NCBI GenBank assembly: GCA_013178275.1
Contig: JABLWZ010000019.1
Span: 62,001-126,000, forward strand
Reading direction: 5' to 3'
DNA: 64,000 nucleotides
Origin: Bacillota bacterium
GTDB lineage: Bacteria; Bacillota; Ch66; Ch109
The notes under the pieces were generated by a model that ran no database searches, had not been told where the DNA came from, and was given only the letters and a program-made list of their open reading frames with translations. This document shows positions 51,513 through 62,200 of this stretch, piece after piece. Each line of letters starts with the position of its first letter. Position 1 is the stretch's first letter. Both the position numbers and the translations under genes were made by a program.

Positions 51513-53876
51513 TCAGTATTCCCGGGTAATCGCGTGATAAACTGTCTCGTACACCAGCCGGAGATCCCGTTCCGAACGGGCAAGCCGGCTCAGGTAGTCG
51601 AAGCCCTGGAAACACCCCACCGGCGCAGACGCCGGCATGTTTCTGAATTCCCGGATGGTGTCGTAGAGCCTCGCCCGTACCGATACCGGCTCCACGTCAT
51701 AGGGCAGCTCGATCAGGAACCCGGTGTTCTCTTCCCGGGCGATGATCGAAGCCTCGTCCAGGAAGACCCGGGGATAACGCTGGGACGGTTCGTTAAACAC
51801 ATGGGAGGACTGTATCATAACGGTATCGTAACCGTCTTTTTTGAAGTTTAACGGGTAGGAGGAGGTGACCCCGGGTATGGCGATCGACTTTAAACCCAGG
51901 TACCGGCACATTAGGGGGAAGCTCTCCTGGACCGTATCTCCCGGGTATCCCTGCTCGGTCTGGTAATAGAACCCAGACAGCTTCAGGTGCTGGTACCCCT
52001 GCTTCTGAAAGCGCTCGTACAAACCTTGCATTCCCCACCACACGGCGTACACCTCCGGCACCCTGAAATCGTTCTTCACTGTCGGTACACCGACGGGGCT
52101 CAGTTCCTTCCAGTCCGATGCCTTGGGGTTGGGTGTGGGTATCCCGAGGTAAACCTCCACCTGATAGTCGTCACGTCCGATCGCCTTCGACACTTCCTCT
52201 ACCGTCGCCTCCAGCGCGTCAAGGTTCATCTGGTCGGCAAAATACTCGTCGAAGACCGCCTGCCAGTCCTTGGCCCCGGCCGGTCCACCTCCCAACTCGG
52301 GAAGGTCGCGCCCCAGCGGCCGCCCGTTGAGCAGCGGGGAGTACTGCGAAAGCATGATGAAACCGCTGAAGAAGGGTTTTTTGATCCTTCCCTCGGAGTC
52401 CACGTAAGCCGCCAGCGGCAGTATTTCCTCACGGGTGTATCTTTTTAATTCATCCTTTCCCATCCCGCCGCAGTAAAGCAGGCAGTAACGTCCCGGGCCG
52501 CTGCTGGATGCAGCAGCGGCTTCCTGATTCACCGGGGTGGAGGGGACGGATTTTTCCCCGGGAATCACCGCCGGTTCGGATTTACCCGCCTGGCCGCTGG
52601 AGGGCAGGGGGTAGTATATTGGACGCAGGCGGTACCACTCGTTCAGGGTCTGATTATAGGCGAGGATCGACCTGCCGTCGCCGGACAGGGTGTCTATCTT
52701 CAGCCACTCAGGAACCTCCAGGGTCTCACGGTGGGTCCCCCCGGTGTCAAAGAGGAAGATCTGCCGATGATAGGGGGCGTAAACCCAGAAGGCCCGGCCG
52801 TCGAACGCCACCGACCGGGGGCCCTGGATGGGGTATAGGTTGTGATACAGAAACGCGAATGGGGGGTCGGTAAGCTGCACCGCGTTGTCCGGTGCGTCCA
52901 TGGCGAGGACCAGGTAGTCGGCCACGTCCAGCCAGCCCTGGGTGGTCTCCGTCGCTTCGGCGACCTGGCCCGCATCGGATTCCAGCAGCTCCAGGTTGCT
53001 GACCTCCCGGTTGTCATGCAGCATCAGCAGGGCCGGTCTGCCGACGGCGATCTCCTCCAGCCCGATGTTCCTCCCCTGGTCGGTAATCGCGGCCCACTGG
53101 TTGAGGTAGTACCAATCGTTTTTCCCGCTTCCTTCTTCGGATATCAGGACGTTCCTCTGAATCACGGCAGCTACCCGGCCCTTCACTATCTGGCTGCCCT
53201 TCCCATGCCGGTAGGCGGTCCGGGTCAGAAGCCGCGCCAGGCTGTCGAAGCTTAGCGCCTCCGCTGGACGGAAACTGCCGTCGGGATATCCCGACATCAA
53301 ACCCAAATCCCGCGCCGCCGCGACGTATTCCCGAAACTCCGGGGTTATCTTACCCGAGTCGTTATAATCGGGCAGCGCCGGGCCGGCGCTGGACTTCTTG
53401 GCCTCCAGCAGGGTGACGATCCACTTAGCGGTCCATTCGCGGGACGCCGGTCGATCCCACCAGCCGGGCTCGTTTTTACCGGTCCCCGGACCCAGCCGGT
53501 CCAGGAGACCTATTTCACGGGCGGTCTCCAGGTAGCGGTCCGGGGATGAAGATCCGCCGGCCTTCCTTTCGAGGCCCAGAAGCCTTATACCGATAACCAC
53601 CGTGTCTCTTCGGGAGACCCACTGCCGGCCGGGATCATCCCTCGCCGGATAAACCCCGGCAAAGAGGTAGCTCCGCTGCATCCAGGAAAGAGATGCCAGC
53701 CCTTCTTCGGTATCGGTCACAGCGGCCGTTGATGTTCCAGGGGCCGAAGCGGTAAGTACTAAAAACAAAGAGATCCCGATAATTGCTTTCTTCCAGCACT
53801 GATTCAGGGACATCGGTTCCGGTCTCCTTTTGGTTGCAGAATAGCCATTTTCTGGGCCTGGTGCCAGCACATTCAT
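51513..53876 (-). CDS. S-layer homology (SLH) domain plus DUF4855-like exported protein
   Basis: Signal peptide; SLH-like EFREYVAAARDLGLMSGYPDGSFRPAEALSFDSLARLLTR; C-terminal YCLLYCGG..FSGFIMLSQYSPLLNGR..YQHLKLSGFYYQTE. Confidence 0.8.
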   Translation of the reverse strand: MNVLAPGPENGYSATKRRPEPMSLNQCWKKAIIGISLFLVLTASAPGTSTAAVTDTEEGLASLSWMQRSYLFAGVYPARDDPGRQWVSRRDTVVIGIRLLGLERKAGGSSSPDRYLETAREIGLLDRLGPGTGKNEPGWWDRPASREWTAKWIVTLLEAKKSSAGPALPDYNDSGKITPEFREYVAAARDLGLMSGYPDGSFRPAEALSFDSLARLLTRTAYRHGKGSQIVKGRVAAVIQRNVLISEEGSGKNDWYYLNQWAAITDQGRNIGLEEIAVGRPALLMLHDNREVSNLELLESDAGQVAEATETTQGWLDVADYLVLAMDAPDNAVQLTDPPFAFLYHNLYPIQGPRSVAFDGRAFWVYAPYHRQIFLFDTGGTHRETLEVPEWLKIDTLSGDGRSILAYNQTLNEWYRLRPIYYPLPSSGQAGKSEPAVIPGEKSVPSTPVNQEAAAASSSGPGRYCLLYCGGMGKDELKRYTREEILPLAAYVDSEGRIKKPFFSGFIMLSQYSPLLNGRPLGRDLPELGGGPAGAKDWQAVFDEYFADQMNLDALEATVEEVSKAIGRDDYQVEVYLGIPTPNPKASDWKELSPVGVPTVKNDFRVPEVYAVWWGMQGLYERFQKQGYQHLKLSGFYYQTEQGYPGDTVQESFPLMCRYLGLKSIAIPGVTSSYPLNFKKDGYDTVMIQSSHVFNEPSQRYPRVFLDEASIIAREENTGFLIELPYDVEPVSVRARLYDTIREFRNMPASAPVGCFQGFDYLSRLARSERDLRLVYETVYHAITREY

Positions 53877-53944
53877 AATGCGCGACGGGTTGTCGTTATC
53901 TATAATGGTAACACAGACAATTTATTGAAACGGAGGGGGAATAT

Positions 53945-54709
53945 ATTAAATCTTGTTGGGCCTTCCTCGGCATGTTGATCCTGGTTCCGATTCTGACAGT
54001 CTTCCTTTTCGCGTCAACGGCTATGGCCGCAACCTGCCAGGTCCGACCCGGCGACACCCTGTACCTGGTTTCCAAGCGGGTCAATACCACGGTTACCGCG
54101 TTGAAGATGGTGAACCACCTGTCTTCAGAGATAATTTACCCGGGACAGTCGCTCGAGATACCTTTGTCTTACCAGGTCCGGCCCGGCGAAAGCTGGTACC
54201 TGATCGGGAAAAAATACGGTTTATCCCCGGATCAGTTGAAGCGGGCCAACGAAACCGGCAGCAACAGCCTGTATGCGGGTCAGACGATCACTATCCCGAT
54301 CAAGGGCGGCAGTTCCAGCCCTTCCACAGCAGCACCGAGCCGCGGTTCCAGCTACAGTCGTGAGGACACCAGCCTTTTGGCCCGTTTGATAAACGGCGAG
54401 GCGAGAGGGGAACCTTACGTCGGACAGGTCGCGGTCGGGGCGGTAGTGCTGAACCGTGCCAAAAACGGCAGGTTTCCAGGAAGCATCAACGGTGTCGTCT
54501 TCCAGCCCGGGGCTTTTACAGCGGTTGACGATGGACAGATCTGGCTCTCCGTAACCGACTCGTGCATGAAAGCGGCCGCGGCCGCCCTTAGCGGGTGGGA
54601 CCCCAGTGGGGGAGCGATATACTACTACAACCCCTGGACCGCTACCAACCAATGGATTAGGACCCGCCCGGTGACCGTTAAGATCGGAAATCACATCTTC
54701 GCTAAGTAG
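53945..54709 (+). CDS. LysM-domain cell wall hydrolase, SleB-like
   Basis: Two LysM repeats; LLARLINGEARGEPYVGQVAVGAVVLNRAKNGRFPGSINGVVFQPGAF; apparent ATT start (ORF track start 53972). Confidence 0.92.
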   Translation: MKSCWAFLGMLILVPILTVFLFASTAMAATCQVRPGDTLYLVSKRVNTTVTALKMVNHLSSEIIYPGQSLEIPLSYQVRPGESWYLIGKKYGLSPDQLKRANETGSNSLYAGQTITIPIKGGSSSPSTAAPSRGSSYSREDTSLLARLINGEARGEPYVGQVAVGAVVLNRAKNGRFPGSINGVVFQPGAFTAVDDGQIWLSVTDSCMKAAAAALSGWDPSGGAIYYYNPWTATNQWIRTRPVTVKIGNHIFAK

Positions 54710-54723
54710 CCATACATACCTTT

Positions 54724-54760
54724 AAAAGCTGAGAACCATGAGGTTCTCAGCTTTTTATTT
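54724..54760 (+). terminator. Rho-independent terminator
   Basis: AAAAGCTGAGAACCATGAGGTTCTCAGCTTTTTATTTT. Confidence 0.85.
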
Positions 54761-54954
54761 TGAGGCCCGGCCGATTATCACCCTTAAGCGGGAGCTTTTG
54801 TAATCGTTTTTTATATTCTAGGTACTGTTTTAATTTTCCTCTCGTGTTTTCACTAAATCGATATTTTATTCATTACTCGACTCCTTTTTGATTATTCCGT
54901 CCGGGTACAATATAATTAGGATGAGTTTTTAGAGAATTTTGGAGCTGATATCGA

Positions 54955-56277
54955 TTGCCTAAAAAATACCTGCTTCTGACCTACGGCTGTCAGATGAACG
55001 AGAGGGACTCGGAGACCATCGCCGGGATACTGGAAGTCCTGGGGTACCGGCCCGCAGACAACAAGGACGACGTCGATCTGGTCATACTGAATACCTGCAG
55101 CGTCCGACAGACCACCGAAAACCGCATCTTCGGCAAGCTGGGCGAGCTGAAGCAGTTTAAACGGCTGAACCCGGACGCCGTTCTCGCGGTATCGGGCTGT
55201 ATGGCCCAGCAGCCGGGGATACTGGACAAGATGAACCGCCTGGCTCCGCACGTGGACCTGGTCCTGGGGACCCACAACCTGCACCGGCTCCAGGAACTCC
55301 TGGCCCGGGTGAACTCAGGGGAGAAGGTGCGGGAGGTCTGGGAGCACGAGGGGGAGATCGTTGAAGAACTCCCCGCTGTCCGCGGCTCAGGAATCCGGGC
55401 CTATGTAAACATCATGTACGGCTGCGACAACTTCTGCTCCTACTGCATCGTCCCTTACGTGCGGGGGAGGGAGAGGAGCCGCGACCCGGAGGAGATCGTC
55501 AGGGAGGTCGACGGCTTGATCCAGCGGGGGTTTAAGGAGATTATGCTGCTGGGGCAGAATGTAAACTCCTACGGCAAGGGGCTCTGCGCCGGCATTGGAT
55601 TCGCGGGGCTGCTGCGGGAGCTGGACGGGCTGGAGGGTGAGTTCCGCATCCGCTACATGACCTCTCACCCCAAGGACTTCTCCCTGGACATCGTCGATGC
55701 GGTGGCCGGCTCCCGGCACATATGCGAGCACTTTCACCTCCCGGTGCAGGCGGGGAGCAACCGCGTACTGAAGCGGATGAACCGTCACTACAACCGGGAG
55801 GCTTACATGGACCTGATCAGTCAGGTCCGCGAGCGAGTCCCCGGGGCCAGCGTCACCACCGACATCATCGTCGGTTTCCCGGGTGAGGACGAGGCCGACT
55901 TCGCCGACACCATGGACCTGATAGAAAAGATGCGTTTCGACGCCGCCTACACCTTCGTCTACTCCCCGCGTGCCGGCACCCCGGCCGCCAGGCTGGAGGA
56001 CGCGGTTCCCCCGAAGGACAAAAAAGAAAACCTGGCCCGCCTGATGAATGCGCAGAACCGCATCAGCCTGGAGCTTAACCGTGAACTGGAGGGTAAAACC
56101 CTGGAGGTCCTGGTTGAGGGTGGGAGCCGCACCAACCCCAAGACCCTGAGCGGCCGGACCCGGACCAACAAGATCGTGCTGTTCGAGGGCCCCCCGGAGC
56201 TTGCCGGCCGTCTGGTGGACGTGATAATAACCGAGGCGCGGACCTGGACCCTTTTCGGTTCGCTCCCTCCCAAATGA
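54955..56277 (+). CDS. miaB: tRNA-2-methylthio-N6-dimethylallyladenosine synthase
   Basis: TYGCQMNERDSETIAGIL, NIMYGCDNFCSYCIVPYVRGRERSR, TRAM domain. Confidence 0.96.
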   Translation: MPKKYLLLTYGCQMNERDSETIAGILEVLGYRPADNKDDVDLVILNTCSVRQTTENRIFGKLGELKQFKRLNPDAVLAVSGCMAQQPGILDKMNRLAPHVDLVLGTHNLHRLQELLARVNSGEKVREVWEHEGEIVEELPAVRGSGIRAYVNIMYGCDNFCSYCIVPYVRGRERSRDPEEIVREVDGLIQRGFKEIMLLGQNVNSYGKGLCAGIGFAGLLRELDGLEGEFRIRYMTSHPKDFSLDIVDAVAGSRHICEHFHLPVQAGSNRVLKRMNRHYNREAYMDLISQVRERVPGASVTTDIIVGFPGEDEADFADTMDLIEKMRFDAAYTFVYSPRAGTPAARLEDAVPPKDKKENLARLMNAQNRISLELNRELEGKTLEVLVEGGSRTNPKTLSGRTRTNKIVLFEGPPELAGRLVDVIITEARTWTLFGSLPPK

Positions 56278-56328
56278 TGGTTCTCGTGCTATAATTACTT
56301 AAGCTTAACTTGTGCAGGGACTGATGAT

Positions 56329-59025
<2,697 letters not shown>

Positions 59026-59053
59026 GGCGTGCTATTTGAAAGGCGGTGAAGCG

Positions 59054-60766
59054 ATGTTAATTGGTATTGATGTGGGGGGTACTTTTACAGACGCGGCCCT
59101 GATCCAGGAGGGTCAGGTGAAGAAGTGGTCCAAGATTCCCACCCGCCCCGAGATTCTCTCCTCGCTGCTGGAAGCCCTGGACCAGGTGACAGAGGGGATA
59201 GACCCTGGGGACATCAGCCGGGTCGCCCTGAGCACCACCCTGATCACCAACCTGATAGCCGAAAACCGGTCTGACCCGGTCGGGCTGATCGCCATACCGG
59301 GACCGGGCGCCAACCCGCACGACTTTCCGGTGTTCGAAGAAGCCAGCATCATCAACGGGGCGATCGACTACCGGGGCCGGGAGACCCAGCCCCTGGATAT
59401 GCTGGAGGTAAAAACCGCCCTGCGCAGCTGCGAACTGAACGGGCTGCGGAAGGTTGCGGTGGTCGGCAAGTTCTCGGTCCGCAACAACCGCCACGAACAG
59501 CAGATCGCCCAGCTGGCGGAAAAGGAGTTTCCCCAGCTCGAACTGGAGCTTGGGCACCGTGCCGCCGGGCAGCTGAACTTCCCGCGCCGCGCCGCCACCT
59601 GCCTCCTCACCGCCGCCACCCGGGCGTCCTTCTCGAACTTCTCCGAGCAGGTTCGTACTGCGCTGAAAGAACGGGGCGTCAAGGCCCCGGTTTATATCTT
59701 GAAGGCTGACGGAGGGACCCTCCCGCTGGCCAACGCGGTCTCCTCGCCGGTAGAAACCATCTTCTCGGGACCGGCCGCCAGCACCATGGGGGTCATCGCG
59801 CTAACCACCCCGGGCCAGACCTCGGTAGTGGTGGATGTGGGAGGCACAACCACCGACCTGGCGTTGATCCTTTCTGGCAGGCCCCTGCTGTCGTCGAAGG
59901 GGGTCAGGATAAACCAGAACCTGACCCAGGTCCGGGGATTCGCTGTGAAATCGGTCGCGCTCGGGGGCGACAGCCAGGTCATGGTGGTGAACTCCCGGGT
60001 CAAGCTATCTCCGCAGCGGGCGGGGGTCGCCATGTGCCTGGGAGGACCCGAACCAACTCCCACCGACGCGCTGCGGCTGCTGGGGCTCACCGACCTGGGC
60101 GACCTGTCCCTGGCCCAGGCGGCCATGGAGAAGGTGGCTGACCAGCTGGGTGCCAAGTTATCCGCCGTGGAAGCCGCGGGCGAGGTCGTCAACCAGGTCA
60201 TCGAAACCCTGTCCGCCGAGATAAACGAGATGTTCCTGGAATGGGAACAGGAACCCGCTTACCGGGTCTGGGAGGTCATGCAGAAGGAGAAGGTCAAGCC
60301 CCAGAACGTGGTCGGAGTCGGCGGTTCCGCTCCCGCCCTGGTTCCCCTGGTGGCCAAGGAGATTGGCTGCCGCTCCCTGATCCCGCCCTACGCACCGGTA
60401 GCCAACGCGATCGGGGCGGCGGTCGCCCGTCCGACCATCTCCGCCTCTCTGCGCGCCGACACCGAGACCGGGGTCTGCACCATGGCGGAGGGCGGTTACC
60501 AGCATACCCTGCGGCCGGGAGAGAAGGAGAAGTTTCACCTGGATCAGGCCGAATCGCTGGCCCGGGTGCTGCTGGAGGAAAAGGCTGTGAGTATAGGACT
60601 GGGTGATTATCGAAGCGAGGCTGAGGTCACCCACCGCGAGGTCTTCAACGTCATCCGGGGATGGAGCCGGGCCGGCCGGATCATCGACATCAGCATCCAG
60701 GTGACCTCGGGACTGATCCCGGAGTGGAAGACCCCGGCGGAAGAAAAGGAGGGGGGACCGGCATGA
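59054..60766 (+). CDS. Hydantoinase/oxoprolinase (HyuA-like) family protein
   Basis: MLIGIDVGGTFTDAALI, TTLITNLIAE, VDVGGTTTDLALI. Confidence 0.92.
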   Translation: MLIGIDVGGTFTDAALIQEGQVKKWSKIPTRPEILSSLLEALDQVTEGIDPGDISRVALSTTLITNLIAENRSDPVGLIAIPGPGANPHDFPVFEEASIINGAIDYRGRETQPLDMLEVKTALRSCELNGLRKVAVVGKFSVRNNRHEQQIAQLAEKEFPQLELELGHRAAGQLNFPRRAATCLLTAATRASFSNFSEQVRTALKERGVKAPVYILKADGGTLPLANAVSSPVETIFSGPAASTMGVIALTTPGQTSVVVDVGGTTTDLALILSGRPLLSSKGVRINQNLTQVRGFAVKSVALGGDSQVMVVNSRVKLSPQRAGVAMCLGGPEPTPTDALRLLGLTDLGDLSLAQAAMEKVADQLGAKLSAVEAAGEVVNQVIETLSAEINEMFLEWEQEPAYRVWEVMQKEKVKPQNVVGVGGSAPALVPLVAKEIGCRSLIPPYAPVANAIGAAVARPTISASLRADTETGVCTMAEGGYQHTLRPGEKEKFHLDQAESLARVLLEEKAVSIGLGDYRSEAEVTHREVFNVIRGWSRAGRIIDISIQVTSGLIPEWKTPAEEKEGGPA

Positions 60767-62166
60767 GCAGTCTCTTGAAGCCATGGAAACAGAGAAGGTT
60801 CAGCGGGGAGGAAAACGGAGGCCGCACCGGCCTGGTCTTCTTCCCGGCGTTCGACTGGGCGATCTCTCCGACCCATCCAGAAAGGGAGGAGCGGCTGCTC
60901 TACACCAAGGACCAGATCTTCGAGGAGGGCCTGATGGACCTTCCCCAGGTCATAGAGTACAAGGCCGGGGTGGCCGCCAAAAAGGACATCGCCCGGGTCC
61001 ATTTCTGCGTCCCCGATGTCCGCAGCCAGATCACCGACGCCCACCTGATAGCTGTAGGCGGGGCTCTGGTCCTGGCCGACGCCTTCATGCTGGGCGAGGT
61101 TAACAACGCCTTCGCGCTGGTCAGGCCCCCGGGACACCACGCCATGCAGGTGGTCCACGGAAACCGGGGCTTCTGCAACATCAACAACGAGGCGATAATG
61201 GTCGAGTACCTGAGGCACCACTACGGCATCCGGCGGATAGCCATCGTCGACACCGACGTACACCACGGGGACGGCACCCAGGAGATATTCTACCACGACC
61301 CCGACGTCCTGTTCATATCCTTTCACCAGGACGGCCGGACGCTCTACCCCGGCTCCGGTTTCATCAACGAGTTCGGCGGGCCGGGAGCCATCGGCTCGAC
61401 GGTGAACATCCCGCTCCCGCCAGGGACCACCGACGCGGGCATCCACTACGTCCTGGACAACCTGGTCATGCCCATGCTGAAAGAGTTCGACCCCGACCTG
61501 GTGGTGAATTCTGCGGGCCAGGACAATCACTTCACCGACCCCCTGGCCAACATGGCCTGGACCGCTGGCGGCTACGCCCTCTTGAACCAGAAGCTGCACC
61601 CCGACATCGCGGTGCTGGAGGGAGGTTACGCGGTAGAGACCGCGCTCCCCTACGTGAACACCGGGATAATCCTGGCCATGGCCGGTCTCGACTACTCCTG
61701 GGTCAAGGAGCCGGAGCTGATGTCGAACCGCCGTTCATCGAGCGACAGCGTAAGTTCCCAGGTCAAAAAGGTGGTCGAGGACATCCAGAAGCTCTGGGAG
61801 TCCAGAAAAGAGTTGGGAGCGGCGATGCGTGAAAAGGTAGGCAGCATGTACTTCCAGGAAAAACGGATCTACTACGATACCGACAACATCTCCGAGGAGC
61901 AGAAAGTCTGGGTCCGCATCTGCGAGCGGTGCCCCGGCTACATGAAGATACAGTCCCGGGCCTATCCCGGGCACGGGAGTTTCGGCCAGATACTGGGGAT
62001 CTCGGTGTCTAAGTACGCCTGCCCCCACTGTCAGGAAGAGGGGACGGCAGCTTACCAGGAGGCCAAGGAGAATCAGAGGAACACCGATTACCTGTACCTC
62101 CAGGATAAATCGACCGAGACCTACTTCAGGTATGACACCGAGATAAAACGCGAGGAAAAGTACTAG
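60763..62166 (+). CDS. Histone deacetylase-superfamily (AcuC/HDAC-like) protein with C-terminal Cys-rich extension
   Basis: ALVRPPGHHAMQVVHGNRGFCNINNEAI, VDTDVHHGDGTQEIFYHDPDVLFISFHQ; C-term CERCPGY...YACPHCQEEG. Confidence 0.92.
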   Translation: MSSLLKPWKQRRFSGEENGGRTGLVFFPAFDWAISPTHPEREERLLYTKDQIFEEGLMDLPQVIEYKAGVAAKKDIARVHFCVPDVRSQITDAHLIAVGGALVLADAFMLGEVNNAFALVRPPGHHAMQVVHGNRGFCNINNEAIMVEYLRHHYGIRRIAIVDTDVHHGDGTQEIFYHDPDVLFISFHQDGRTLYPGSGFINEFGGPGAIGSTVNIPLPPGTTDAGIHYVLDNLVMPMLKEFDPDLVVNSAGQDNHFTDPLANMAWTAGGYALLNQKLHPDIAVLEGGYAVETALPYVNTGIILAMAGLDYSWVKEPELMSNRRSSSDSVSSQVKKVVEDIQKLWESRKELGAAMREKVGSMYFQEKRIYYDTDNISEEQKVWVRICERCPGYMKIQSRAYPGHGSFGQILGISVSKYACPHCQEEGTAAYQEAKENQRNTDYLYLQDKSTETYFRYDTEIKREEKY

Positions 62167-62200
62167 TCCAGGATTCTCTGATTTACAGGGGGGATAACCT

